DNA of 64,000 nt from Serripes groenlandicus (GCA_031761405.1 JASEVX010000001.1:47229102-47293101); one strand, 5' to 3'. Positions 37,356-49,667 are shown, counted from the first letter of the stretch. The notes: generated by a model from the sequence alone, not told the origin. Numbers and translations: made by a program.

Positions 37356-38301
37356 GGGGCGGGGCCCCTGGAAAATCCCAAATCCTTCTTTAAAATTACT
37401 CCACCTGGGAAATTGGTCGAAATTGTTGCCCCCCCCCCCCCCCCCACCCCTGGGAAAATTGCTGGATCCGCGCAGGTCCTATAGGAGCTGCCTGATCTGA
37501 CTCTATTTGTTTGCTCAATAGAATAATGTAGGGAAGACTTTACACTACAGGCTACAATAGTAAAATACCCTATTTTATGTATAACATTAAAATTACATAT
37601 CTAGATCTGATTATATATTCATAGTAGGCGGAGATTTTTCATGAATACTGAACAGGTAAAGGGTTAAGACTCGTCATATGTCATTAACCACCGTGTATTC
37701 GAGACTCAATCTGTGTTTTTTACTTGCAACAGAATGCGCAAACTCATCCAAATGAGGACGTGTGAGCCAGGGCTGGTTCTAAGTAGTTATTAGATGAGAA
37801 TGTCGAACATGGACGAAGTTCAGCATTCTGTTAAAAATCAATGACAATTCAGGAGTTGGTCTTCCGAAAAGATGAGCTAAATCTAGCAGTCTATTTGGAT
37901 ATGCAAGTCTCTTGAGCAATATACATAGCCCTTCTTCGCCAGAAAAAACACATCCAGTATCCCCCTTTAATTTGTCAGGAATGTTAGCTCTGTCCTCAGC
38001 AACGGTATGTGTTCATTTTCGAACCTAAACAGCGACTAACATTGCTCATCGGAGTAGGTAGAGAGTTCAAAGCCTTTCTCGTACGAATCCCTATCACATG
38101 TATACGTTAACAACAGGAAATCGTCATCATCTAATACTCCAGCATATTGTGCCATTTTATATTTTCGTACGAAACAAACTCCTTGCATAGTACGGACTTA
38201 TGGACGTACATATTTACCAGTACACGTATTTTTTTATCAGAATACGTGTACGTGTAGCTACAAGTACACGTACCCGTACAAGTTTGAAATCGAAACCTCT
38301 C
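36812..38301. mobile_element. TA-flanked 1.49-kb TIR element hosting a nested MITE
   Basis: The left end GGGAGGTTTCGATTTGAAAC and the right end, read in reverse as GAGAGGTTTCGATTTCAAAC, continue into CTTGTACGGGTACG(C/T)GTAC, giving about 37 bases of TIR. Both ends abut TA (36810-36811 and 38302-38303). GTAC/ACGTGTAC motifs cluster near both termini. The interior has no transposase frame that I recognise. It is consistent with a non-autonomous Tc1/mariner-class element. Confidence 0.75.
37243..37663. mobile_element. TTAA-flanked piggyBac-like MITE with inner palindrome
   Basis: The ends CCCTTTACCTG and CAGGTAAAGGG are flanked by TTAA on both sides (37239-37242 and 37664-37667), the target preference of piggyBac elements. 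Inside is a second inverted repeat (37293-37325 and 37462-37498, AGATCAGGCAGCTCC...GCGCGGATCC). Just within that lie a 29-base G run (37326-37354) and a 17-base C run (37429-37445), which also pair. The open frame at 37191-37484 across the G run is an artefact. Confidence 0.75.
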
Positions 38302-38309
38302 TAATGTAT

Positions 38310-41300
38310 CACAAAACGTTGCTCCGTGAGAAATGACGTTGGAGTTTTACGATTGTACCTGTTGAAGGGTAACAATCATCACTCTGCCATTCAATACTTG
38401 TTCTGACAGATATGACGTCAAAACTTTCAGGAAGTATTAAACAGATATGATTCTGACGTCATTTTTAAAATCATGACGTTAACGAGTTTTTGAAGATCTA
38501 AGATAAAATACATGTATATATTGTTCCTAAACATGTATGATTTCAAACTGCTCCGTACCACCTAAACTGTATTATTAAATTTAAATGCAAAAGGCGTTTA
38601 CATCAATTACATACATGTTCGTTTTTTCTTTACAAGACTATAAAACATCAAAATTTTAATATTTCCAAGCATAATACGACTTGATAAAAAAATGCGTATG
38701 TTACAACCCGGGAACCGGAGAGCTACGACTGACCCTCGTAAGTGAGTTCCCGCCCCGACACGACATTGGTCACAACCGTATGAACTCAAGAAATCTGGAC
38801 CTTATCGTGACCGGGCAAAACATCAACATTCTGAGAGACGAGAGACAGTTTCCGCTAGTCCCTTATCTGATGGTCAATTATTACAAGATAAGATATATTC
38901 AGAAAAAGATAGGTCAAATAAAGCAAGGAATGGAGAAATTGCTCATTTCGAGCAAAAATCGTCTTCACGGCTCATTCCTTAATATGCATACATATATCTA
39001 AAGAATCAGGCAAAGGTCTGAACATTTCACTAAGGAAGGAATCATATACAAACGAAAATGTCAACAGATACAAATTATACATCCTTGTTACGAAATCGAA
39101 AGGCAAAGACAAGTGAGTGAGTGTGAGGTTGTGTTGCGATTACTGAATCTATTTTCTTTGAACAATTGTCGAACCTTTGTCACTTGATCTGCGATTTCTG
39201 GATTAATTTTCTTTGAAATAACGCCGGACATTCATAAAATTTACAAAACATGTCCGGCGGAGCGACGACTTTCGCGAAGTCTGTTAAACGACTATGACAC
39301 AGTGTTTCGATAGAGATGTAGACAGGGTTGACCTGCTTAAATCCGAAAGTTCGGCATGGTAAAATAACTGTGGCTTAATGTAGAGAATACTAGTTAAGTG
39401 TCGATGTAGTTGAATCTAAATTATTCAAGCAGAATGTGCATGTCCATTAATTGCGTTGCGGGCATTGCTTTTCCAATGGATTTTCATTTGGAATAAGCCA
39501 GTTGTCATGAAATTTAATATATTACTTTCTAAAGAGTACTTTCTTAATGTCTTCACAGTACCTGGCATAAATCCTAATTGCTTAGGAGAAACGTGATGGT
39601 TAAAACAGAATAATCGATGATACGACGTATTTTACCCCAAAACAGCAATTTCCTGTACTCTTTCTCCGATTCTATTGGTTTAAGTCCAATAAGACTGAGA
39701 CAGGCGTCAGTTTGTTATAAGCAGGAAAGTTCTGAATATATTTTAAGCAAAACCTGTGTGCTTTTTCGATTTTTTACTTACTTAAATCGGACAATAGTTC
39801 ACAGCCACACAATGCTCCTGGGAGAACTTTAGCTTTATATTTGTTCACAGAAGTAGACGGAGGAAGACATTAATCCCACATACACTAGATAAAGTTAAGT
39901 ACTTTTTAATTTCCGGCATGACTCTTCAAAATTAACAGAAGTTTTCATAGTTGTTTTCGACTTCTTCTATAACATTGTAACCTTAATGAAAACATCTCTA
40001 AACCTTTGTATATTAGTTCATTAAACAGTTCTAGCACATTTTGCTGCATTCTTCATGTATCTCCATTTGCTAGAATAAGCAATTATACTGCTTTGAAAGT
40101 TATCAGGGGCTCAATTTCCTAACATGTACATGGACAACTATCCAAGTTATGTTACACAGGTGAGCGAAATAGAATCATAATGGTCTTCATGTTTGTAAAT
40201 AATTTCAAAGAAAATTCTACCTTCAAGTATGAACATGATCACATTTATATCTACACTAACATGCTGGCTACTTCCCTTTTGTGATTAGCAACCCAACCCC
40301 TCAAACAAGCATTGCACACTTTAAAGAAGTCTCCTTTTAATATTCTTTCGGACAAACTCTTGAGAGCTTATTGTTAATCATCTCGATTCTTCAAGAATGC
40401 CATAATTATAAACTAGCACTAAATGTTTACCAACTACATGTTCCTGACACTCTGGGAGGAACTGTACACAAACTTAACTTGTTAGACAAGACTTGTTACT
40501 ATTCTTGGCAAATCCGACCTTTTTAACACATATTTACTTTCATTCAGACAGCCTTCAATGTAACATATTAATTAAACAAATTCCCCCTTAATCGACCATG
40601 TTTAGATTTGCACTCGCCTTCTAAATGTTCAAATGCCGCGTAACATGTGGGTCTTTCGAAAATGCAAAATTTAGGTATCAAGCCTGATGTGATGTCTCAC
40701 GAATTTAAATTTTACCGACTCCGGCTGTGCTTTGGGTCGGAGATTTAGACCGTGCCACTTTTTCGTATCAGACTTCCCTTGTGTTTATTAGTCAGCATCC
40801 ATGTGCGTTCAGAAAACGTTAAAATTTACAATTAATGTTGCATTTTGTGGCCCCATGGTGTAAGTAATTAATCAGAATTGTATAGAACATTATGAGTTGA
40901 ATGTTAATGTAAGGGCACGTATCAATAATATGTCAAGTAAATTGATATTTACTAAATTAAAGCTCTTAAAAGATGATGCATTTCAGTTGTGCCATCATGC
41001 TCATGCTTTTTGAAGAATTGTATCATTGATTATTCACTTTCGTGCTTCGAAGTGTGGTTTGATTGTTAATGTGTGCACTTTACTGTGTCAGTAATAGTCT
41101 TTCTATATGTGACAAGCATGACATTTGGATATAAACAAGATTTTATAGATTTTCCAAGAAATTAGGGTTGATAACCTTTGCAGCATTTATTAAGAACATT
41201 AACTCTAGTTATTTCTGTCAAAATCATGAGGGTCACTGGTTGTTTATCATACATGTATTTTAATCACCACTATTTAATAATCAGAAAACATGGGAAGACA

Positions 41301-41500
41301 ACGGTTTGTTTTGCTTTAAGTTTTATGATTATTAATTTGAAATCTTTGTCTATTTGCCTTATTTTTATGCTTACTTGATAAGCAAAGTCTTAACATGTAT
41401 AAAGGAAAATACATTTATGCATTTAATGATATAACCTCTTATCAGTCGCATAACATTATAGCATTGTATGTTAGAATATATTGCAAGTTCAATACGGTTT
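38310..41500. other. Mostly unassigned DNA
   Basis: No gene recognised. Two TGACGTCA-like octamers occur at 38410-38465. An open frame at 38681-39001 contains a strong donor-like CTC|GTAAGTGAG at about 38737 but no recognisable domain. A small hairpin is listed separately. Confidence 0.4.
39222..39259. other. Perfect 10-bp stem hairpin
   Basis: CGCCGGACAT and ATGTCCGGCG are separated by 18 AT-rich bases, in an otherwise AT-rich region. A second palindrome (ACTTTCGCGAAGT) follows at about 39266-39278. Function unknown. Confidence 0.6.
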
Positions 41501-41514
41501 TATAGATTAACCTG

Positions 41515-41600
41515 TGAACAACAGCCATTGAGAACACGTCCTCTGTAGAGAGGTGACCTCTGTATAGAGGTGGCCACTGTTCAGAGGTTCGTTCCCCATG
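41515..41600 (+). repeat. Short AGAGGT-rich tandem motif
   Basis: 'cctctgtagagaggtgacctctgtatagaggtggccactgttcagaggttcg' repeats an 18-bp-like unit about three times. It probably marks one edge of a dispersed repeat. Confidence 0.45.
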
Positions 41601-41609
41601 ATACATTTC

Positions 41610-44600
41610 CTTGCTGGTGATTCACTCACTAGCCTTTCTTTATGGTTAAGCTGTTTTGTGAAAGTGATATTAGTACGGATTTGGTTTCTTGTTGTGAGAT
41701 ATACTTGCGGTATTTTTGTCATGATATTGTCAGGAGATTGATAGATCTGTTCCTTTTGTATTTTTAGCTTTTTACTACTTTCGACGGAATAAAGTTTGAA
41801 GACTTTACACCTGATGTCATTTTGAATCGTTGTCTAACAATTTAGTTGCACGTGTACTTGGAGAAAATTGCAAATAAAATGTCAATTTATTAAGCTCTCT
41901 GAAACTGTGTACATTACTAAAAAGAATCAGGGTAATATTTCATATTGATTCTTAAAATAATCAGGTTTCTTACCACAACTGACATAATTGTCCCAATTCA
42001 TCATATCTGTCTACTACATGTTAATTTACAGTATGCATGTAATAACATATGTAATAACACACTAATATTTCAATGTAAGCGAATCAAAATAAACAAATGA
42101 TGACAATTTACAGATGACGTCACATTTGATTAATCTATATTTCACCAGTTAGTCCGAAGGATTGTTTAGTTTGGCACTATTTATTTTTCGCTCCGCAGAC
42201 GCGCGTTTCGGCCAGATTAAAATATAAATATTTCATTAACAAAAGCAGGCAATATGGATTAAGGCACTAGACTTTGACGCTAGATGTTCATATTGTACTG
42301 TATAGCTATTGTGATCACTCACCGTCCGTCGTCGTGAAGAAATGGATATGACAGTATTACACTGATGAATGGTAATTTAATCTGAATATAAACACCTACT
42401 TATTTTAATATGAATTGAATAAATTCAATGCTGTATGAATGCAAATGGTAAATAAAGAGAGAGATATGTCTCATTTTAAAAGTATGTATGCAGAATAATG
42501 CAAGGTTCAATAAAACAGCTTATTGAACTCATTCTTAGCGCCAATGGCAATATTAAAGTTTTTTGCAAAACAATACCGATTCAGTTGAGAAGGCTCGTCA
42601 TTGTTTTCCTCTAAGTTATCAAAATATTCTGAACTCTTTTAGCATGAACAATGGAGCCGCCCCATATAAGACATGGAAGAAGTATACTTCAGGAAGTACG
42701 GTAATGTTTTATGAACTTGTTCAACTTGATACCGTGAATATGTTTAAGATTGTACAGATACAGAAGTACCGTTACCTCGTACCAGCTGTTGTTTCCATAA
42801 TGTTGGAGGTACTCACTCTAGAAATATGTCCCGTGTTTTTCTGTTTAAATCAGAATATATAAATAAGCTCATACCGTGCTAAATCGTTTAACTTATCTTT
42901 GCTAGACAATCTGGAACCTTGATATCTGATTTAATCCTCTACCAGACATATGGAACTTTACAACACTTGAAAAGAAAACCATTTTGATAACAATGTGCTA
43001 GAAATGAGAAATGATCTAACCGAGCAAATTCCAAACGGTGATTGGAACTAATATTTAAACTTAAGCTTCCAATTTCACATGCATTTCCACCGAATATTTT
43101 AAGACAGACGACCGTAAGAATACCATATACCACGTGAACGGTTTTACATTGTTGAGGTTCTGCGGTGCATCGTGAGATTACGACACCCACCATCATTATA
43201 CATGTTTAATGCATTTCTAATACACTGTCTTTTCTTAAGAATAGTTTAAAACAAATAGAAACGTAGTATATCTTTTCTGAATTCGTATTAATCGTCATTC
43301 GCCAATGCTTTAAGTGCCATCGTTATTCATATAAACGCTAGGGGTTTAATGCTATTCAACTACTAGTGTATATATCTTGTGAAGCGTTTTCCATACCAAT
43401 AATTGCTAAATGTTATCACATGAAAATAAACTTAAACGTTTAAGCTCATTGGTGATTGACGTTTGCCTTTGATCAAATTCGGTCTTTTTTTCACCGCTGC
43501 GTGATTGTTTGTATCGGAACTTTCGAGCCATATATCAATATTAGTGTATTACCAACTCAGCAAAAAACTCTCACCAAAGGCTCCATTGAGGACAACATAA
43601 CCGACAATCCAAGTTAATTCTAAATAATTTACTCTTCTAATTAGTACGACTGTCAATCAATAATTTTGGGAGCCTCAATCCATCGCTGCTTCTGAATCAT
43701 TTGTTGAGTTCGTTCTTCATTTTTGGTAGACTTGCGCATGCGCAGAGGCTGCCATAGTCATAGTGAGTTTGAAGTCACGTGATGTATATGCCCTTCACCA
43801 CCAACAATTAAGTGCAATTTTTGGTTTGACTAATTTACGAATGCTCACAAAAGCAAACATAGAGTAACGAAAAAAAATCCGATTATTCAAGCTTATAATA
43901 GAAAATAACAAGTCTTGTAAGTGTAAATATCATATTTAAAGTGTACACAATTATTTAGATATCACTACGCCAATATAGCACTGCACCGCGCAATTACCCT
44001 TTGTAAATTGTAACCCTTTTTTCCCTCTCGGCAGAGATGTAAACATCCACTCGCCCGCTAGCATAAGCGAGTGGAATGAAGGATCGGCTAGTACGAAATT
44101 CTAGGCGCTAGTCCATACATATTCGTTCATGTCCTTATTCATAAAGATAGTATGCATTGCTAAGCCTTTTCTTTCTCTTTCTCTCAGTCCATCTATTCCT
44201 TCGACAACGATTAACGATGACTGTTGCATTTTGGATAGGTGCTTTCGACAAGGTCCGCGTCTAAACAAACAAATTTCATCAAATGATTTGAGCGCTTTAA
44301 ATCACTTGTTTATAAAGCGTTTAGAATACTTTGATTATAATAGGCATAACGAATAAATCTTGCAAGAAATCGATCATTTCTTTCGGCCAAAATCAGGTAA
44401 ATGACCCGCGGATATTGGTTGTTACAACATAACTGATTCATCCTTTTATTCTAAATTTGTATTACACAGTTCAAAATTAGATTTTGACAGTTTGTTCGTT
44501 ATGATTTTGACGCGATTATTTCGTTCATAGAGTTGATTACTAACAGATGACTAAGTTGATGATGGAAAGAACATTAACAAGTTAAGTTAAGCTAAAACAT

Positions 44601-44740
44601 GCACAGGCAGGCGAGTGTTTCATTAGGATAAGTGCAACACTCAATTCCCAATCCTGCTTGCCCTTTAACAAATCACAACCCACCCCACAATATAAAAACT
44701 CTGCAGCAGACGAATTAAAAAAAATCTGAGCAAAGATACA
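41610..44740. other. Unassigned AT-rich DNA
   Basis: No gene recognised. The 99-codon frame at 42563-42862 (+) and the 85-codon frame at 42939-43196 (-) have no motif. A palindrome CCACTCG...CGAGTGG lies near 44050-44075. Confidence 0.4.
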
Positions 44741-44754
44741 GAAAATCACATTTA

Positions 44755-44900
44755 TTGGAAGTGTAATCATTGAATATAGTTGAAAACATTGTTGCAAAAG
44801 GAGAAAGCTTGTTATGAGCAATTTCTTCTTCTGCATCAATGTTTTCAAAAGTCGTCGGCTGCAATTACGTATGCAAGTGGGAAAGGTTTAAATAAGAAAC
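44755..44900 (+). repeat. GCAAAAGGAGA-palindrome family copy
   Basis: 'gttgaaaacattgttgcaaaaggagaaagcttg' followed by 'gagcaatttcttcttctgcatcaatgttttcaaaagtcgtcggctgca' and 'gggaaaggttta'. The flanking phrases match the other copies in inverted order. Confidence 0.7.
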
Positions 44901-45412
44901 ACTTTTTCAAATGATAGTCAGTTGGCTATTCTAGTATATAATGTCCGTCTTAAATAATAATGACAAAACTTTCAAAAAACAAGAAAAATATTTTTTACAA
45001 TTTAATTGAAAACATATTTAATCAAAGTTGGGAAAGTTGTCCCTTTCCGTGCTTTTTTTTATGAGAGTTCAAATCACAAGCAAAACTTATGGGAGAGAGT
45101 TGACAAATAACACATTGACACAATTTCAGATTTAGGCTTTGTTTCTGTCAAACTGCTGAAGAAGACAACACTGAGACACACATTTTGATTAAAAGTTTAT
45201 TTAAAAAAAGGAATAATTTTATTTATGATAAACAACATTACAATGATGGTGTAGAAAATACATGTCAACAATACATTTTTCAATTTGTACATTCATTGCA
45301 CAGACCAAATCTTAGCAAGTTTGAAATTATGGACCTCTCAGCACATTTTTTTCTCTATTCATTACTTCTTGGCAGGATTTTACTGCTAAAATTGATGATT
45401 TTTTTTTATTTT

Positions 45413-45590
45413 TGGCCGGATTGCTCTAGCAATTCCGGTCTATAGATTGGCGATGTCTGTCTCTCCGTCTGTCTGTTCGTCAACATTTTGGTTAACGTTT
45501 CAGGTTGAGGCAAAATCTCAGCACTGGAAAGGGTTACACACTTGAAACTTTGCCTGAAGGTAACCGGTAAAATAAATATTCATATATGCA
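45413..45590 (+). repeat. Dispersed repeat fragment (CCGGATTGCTCTAGCAATTCCGG start)
   Basis: The start is an imperfect hairpin followed by 'gtctgtctgttcgtcaacattttggttaacgtttcagg', similar in style to other bivalve dispersed repeats that carry 'ccgtctgtctg'. Non-coding. Confidence 0.45.
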
Positions 45591-46030
45591 CTTCTGTATC
45601 TCTTCTTAAACGATCGCAATTCTACCTTCAGTACTTTGTACTTTGATTAAATATTGAAACAAGAGCAGATTGCAATAAAGCATATTACATGAAAAACGAG
45701 AATTAGAGAAAATAGAACTGCTTCCGAACAAATTGAACTCGTATATTTTGCTGAACACGGTACTTTTTGGTCGGATAAGGCGGATTCGCAAAGTGATCTA
45801 AGTTTAAGGTCAGTGTTCATGTGACGGGGAACGAAAACAAATAATCTATAGTCATGAGATAAGAGTAAAATAATCAAATTGTTCTTTCTTGAGTGGCATT
45901 TCTCATCTACGTCTTGTGTCGTAAATTGGACTGACAATGTAATTCTGCTTGGCTCATCGTCCGTGATGAGATATATTATTCCTGCAAAAGTAGTCGAAAT
46001 GAGGTGCAAATCAAGTCAGAATTGCAATTA

Positions 46031-46390
46031 CAAGATATTCGTCATGCAATCAGGCCTAATGCCCTTTCACGTTAATAAATCAGCTATCGTGTTGGTGTTA
46101 GTTTTTTTCTTTATCATTTTAATTTTATTTTTATGTTTTGAGAAATACCAAAACATTGATATGTTTAAAACCAACCATAATACCGTGTAAAATCTATTTC
46201 CAAATGATATCCATGAACAACATTAGCTTCTTTTTCGATGCAAGAACACTTGAAAGGATATTAACAATATCTGGATCGCTCACCAGAAGTTTTTACCAAC
46301 CAACATGCCTTGAAGTAAGATTACTAGAGATTTACCAAAGAATTATTTCTTCATTACTTTTTTGAAATTAGCCAGATTCTTTCACAGTAG
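46031..46390 (+). repeat. About 350-bp duplicated segment, copy 1
   Basis: It is almost identical to 49277-49648. Both contain a frame reading MQSGLMPFHVNKSA, then a strongly hydrophobic stretch of about 20 residues (FFFIILILF core), then CFEKYQNIDMFKTNHNTV and a stop. The two copies differ by an in-frame 9-base indel and a few substitutions. The frame could encode a short membrane-anchored peptide, but without a known family I do not call a gene. Confidence 0.8.
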
Positions 46391-46414
46391 AAATTATTTT
46401 TTAAGTTATCAATA

Positions 46415-46900
46415 TAACCATATAAGGCAAAACAGCACCAGCCCTAGCGACCACATTTTTCAAGCAATCAAGGCTTGAAGAAATAAGATAAAAGGTCATC
46501 CAAGGAACAATTATACAACATTATTTGAAAACTGGTCAATCGGTGTTGGAGGAGAAAATGATTTTTAAAGTTTTCACCTTAGCCATATAAAACAAAACAC
46601 CCCTGGCCTCTGGCGGTAATGTTTTTTGACCAATCAACATGGCTTGCAGGAATCTGATAGAGGGTCAACCTACATTATTCGAAAATCTGCCAACATATGA
46701 GGGATGAGAATTTGTTTAAGTGTTTTTCTTTTCATTGCCATGGAAAGAATAATTCTGCATGGATTCAAACAATTGAAGGAATAATTGTGAGTACATTAAG
46801 AGGAGACTGTCTGTAAAGTTTCATCCTAATTGTTCCACTGGTTACAGAGGAGTAGATCACAATAACATACCTTGAGTACTTCGTCAGGTGAGCAAAAAGC
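46415..46900 (+). repeat. Dispersed repeat, GGCGGCCATG type
   Basis: It shares 'ccatataaggcaaaaca', 'gaccaatcaacatggcttg', 'gaatctgatagagggtca' and the ending 'ttgccatggaaagaataattctgcatgg' with 3270-4140. It ends 'cttgagtacttcgtcaggtgagc'. Confidence 0.7.
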
Positions 46901-46917
46901 GAGTAGTGTCTCTTACA

Positions 46918-47112
46918 CTTTCTCTTTTTAACATAGGTAATGCAATGGTTTCTCTTTATAACACAGGTAATACAACGGTTAATTAGTTGTTACTCGTAAG
47001 CTACCATATCCTTCCTTTGATAGAAATCGTCTAAAAGTAATTTACTTATCCTGCTTTTTTTTAGAAATCGTCTAAAAGTAATTTACTTATCCTGCTTTTT
47101 TTTAGAAATCGT
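46918..47112 (+). repeat. Two small tandem duplications (30 bp and 41 bp)
   Basis: 'tttctcttt.taacayaggtaatrcaaygg' occurs twice in a row (about 46918-46978). Then a 41-bp unit 'tagaaatcgtctaaaagtaatttac...' is repeated perfectly at 47021-47061 and 47062-47102, with a partial third copy. The perfect identity suggests a recent slippage or unequal-exchange event. Confidence 0.9.
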
Positions 47113-47444
47113 CCTACACCCGTCCTGATAGAATCATTTACATGCAAATCACTAAACCTGTATTTTGTTTGAAATCTTTCAAATACTTATTTTGAATTTA
47201 AAACGAGGCTATAGTGCTCATTTAGAAACATGTTTAACAAACACATAATTATATTTTCAAAAGTTTATAATGATATTTGTTATCTTTTTAATAGTGCATT
47301 GGGCCAACTACTTATATCGTGAAACCTTTTTTGTTTAACTAGCAATGCGATTTGATACACTCAGTTAAAAAGGTTTAACCATTTCAATTAACACACACTC
47401 CGGAAACCCTCCAGGTCAGGACGACATTTGTAATAAGACATGTA

Positions 47445-48639
47445 CAGGGTGTTTCAAAATATATGTTACAGTTTCGTGGGTTTATAATTTGCATTTTTTA
47501 TACAATACGTGAAAACAGAAAACACAATTTTGAAGAGGACATTTCAAAATTTATGCAATATGTCAAATTTGCTTGAAAAATGAGATGTTGGTCAGAAATT
47601 TCATAAAATTTAATTTTCAGATGATGTGTTCCATGTGACGTCCGTTTTGACGAATAACGACGTCAATTTGACGTCAATTCGTTTGCCAAAGTTCTCTATT
47701 ACTGCTGCACAAGTTTCAGCTGATACTGTTTGGAACTCTCTCTTGATTGATGCTTTCAACTCTTCCACACATGTTGGTTTGCATTGATACACCCTGTCTT
47801 TAAGATAACCCCACAGAAAGAAGTCCAACGGGTTGAGGTCAGGGGAATGGGGTGGCCAAAATTGATCTGTTTTGAAAGACAGAAATCTGGTGCCAAATGT
47901 CTTCTTTAGCCAAGCTAGAACTGCTGTAGATGTGTGTGGTGTTGCTCCATCTTGCTGAAACCACATCCTGTGCATATCCACTTTCCTCCTCTTTAATGCC
48001 GGAATGAATTTCTTCTGCATGACATCCAAATATCGACAGCTGTTTATCGTTTCTGTTTCACCATCACTGTTTTCAAAGAAAAACGGCCCACTTAGTCCAG
48101 TTGAACTGAGTGCGGCTCACACGGTTACTTTTTCAGCGTAAATGTTTGGTTTTTCACTTCCCCAAAAGCGGAAGTTCTGTTTGTTAACACATGCATCAAC
48201 AATGTCAAGGTAAAAATGGGCTTCGTCGCTAAACCACAGTACTTCCGAAACATGCTGGTGGTCCTTAATCCAGTTTACAAACGATAACCTATAGTCAATG
48301 TCTGTGACGCTTGTCTAAAACCGATCCCGTTTGCTCAAACTTCCGTACTTACTATTCGATGAACTTGCATTCTGTTGAGCCTTTTTTCCTCTGGGTACAT
48401 TTTTTGCATTCTTCTGAGAACTTTAACAACAGATTTACTTTCATGAAATTGCTTAATAATGTCTCCATTTGTAAACAAACACCTGAATTGATGACGTCGC
48501 TATTTTCCCCAACTTTCAGTGCCATATAAAATTTGGTTAATTGCTTGTTAATTTGATGTATTATACACAACAAAATACTTTCCCATCAATCTGTTGTTAT
48601 ACACTGTCGTTACTGTAACATATATTATGAAACACCCTG
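47445..48639 (-). mobile_element. Mariner-type (IS630/Tc1/mariner) transposon, full length with TIRs
   Basis: The TIR CAGGGTGTTTCAAAATATAT, continuing GTTACAGT on the left, pairs with CAGGGTGTTTCATAATATAT...GTTACAGT at the right end. Only one mismatch is seen over about 28 bases. TA duplications flank both ends (47443-47444 and 48640-48641). The 1195-bp length and internal transposase remnant fit a mariner-class element. Confidence 0.9.
47610..48430 (-). pseudogene. Mariner-like DDE transposase, inactive
   Basis: One minus-strand frame carries WIKDHQHVSEVLWFSDEAHF (first catalytic Asp at 48227-48225), WFQQDGATPHT (second Asp at 47951-47949) and WPPHSPDLNPLDFFLWGYLK (third acidic site). Counting from the Asp of QQDG to the Asp of NPLD gives 41 intervening residues, a DD41D-like spacing. 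TAG at 48317-48315 and TGA at 48119-48117 interrupt the frame. The N-terminal helix-turn-helix region is not recognisable. The intact 3' half (139 codons) ends at 47610. It is a cut-and-paste transposase relic. Confidence 0.9.
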
Positions 48640-48689
48640 TATTTATGAGGCGCCGTTTTACTATTTATTCCTTATTTTTTGATATCAAG

Positions 48690-49276
48690 AAATAAAGAGT
48701 ATTTTCTGATATCAGAAAATCTATTTTTTGATATCAGGAATTCGATTTTTTGATATCAGAAAATATTCATTATTTTCTGATATCAAGAAATTGATTTCCT
48801 GATATCAAAAAAATCGAATTCCTGATATCAAAAACTATCAAGAAATATGCAAGAAATATGCTCTATTTTTCCTTATCAGATGATTTTCTGATATCATGAA
48901 TTCGAATTCCTGATATCAGAAAATGAATATTTGATATCATAAAATGAATATTTGATATCATAAAATGTATTTCTTGATATCAGAAAATAGAATATTTGAT
49001 ATCAGAAAATGGATTTCTTGACATCAAAAAATGATTTTCTGATATCAAGAAATGTAAATGATTTTCTGATATCAAGAAATCGAATTCCTGATATCAAAAA
49101 AATACTGAGGATTTTCTGATATCAAGAAATACATTTTCTGATATCAAATATTAATTTTCTGATATCAGGAATTCGAATTCTTGATATCAGAAAATCATTT
49201 ACATTTCTTGATATCAGAAAATCCATTTATTGATATCAGAAAATCATTTTTTGATGTCAAGAAATCTATTTTCTGA
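48690..49276. repeat. GATATC palindrome array, block A
   Basis: It contains about 22 GATATC-centred words in a fixed order. The same order of words recurs in block B (49668-50243) with few substitutions, so the two blocks arose by duplication of a whole array rather than independent growth. Confidence 0.85.
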
Positions 49277-49660
49277 TAAGATATTCGTCATGCAATCAGG
49301 CCTAATGCCCTTTCACGTTAATAAATCAGCTGTCGTGAGCATCGTGTTGGTGTTGGCTTTTTTCTTTATCATTTTAATTTTATTTATATGTTTTGAGAAA
49401 TACCAAAACATTGATATGTTTAAAACCAACCATAATACCGTGTAAAATCTATTTCCAAATGATATCCATGAACAACATTAGCTTCTTCTTCGATGCAAGA
49501 ACACTTGAAAGGATATTAACAATATCTGGATCGCTCACCAGAAGTTTTTACCAACCAACATGCCTTGAAGTAAGATTACTAGAGGTTTACCAAAGAGTTA
49601 TTTCTTCATTATTTTTTTGAAATTAGCCAGATACTTTCACAGTAGAAAATAAAAGAAAAG
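49277..49660 (+). repeat. About 350-bp duplicated segment, copy 2 (inside palindrome element)
   Basis: Copy of 46031-46390, entered abruptly after 'ctattttctgat'. It carries 9 extra bases (GTGAGCATC or equivalent) relative to copy 1, keeping the same short frame open, and ends after 'cacagtagaaaa'. Confidence 0.85.
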
Positions 49661-49667
49661 AAATATA

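Noticed and set aside
37191..37484. 97-codon Gly-rich frame
   Set aside because: The glycines come from a 29-base G run inside a MITE palindrome.
38681..39001. 106-codon frame with donor-like CTC|GTAAGTGAG
   Set aside because: No family recognised, no matching upstream promoter or downstream acceptor; listed only as unassigned.
42563..42862. 99-codon frame
   Set aside because: No recognisable domain; the reading in other frames is equally plausible, with no splice or promoter support.
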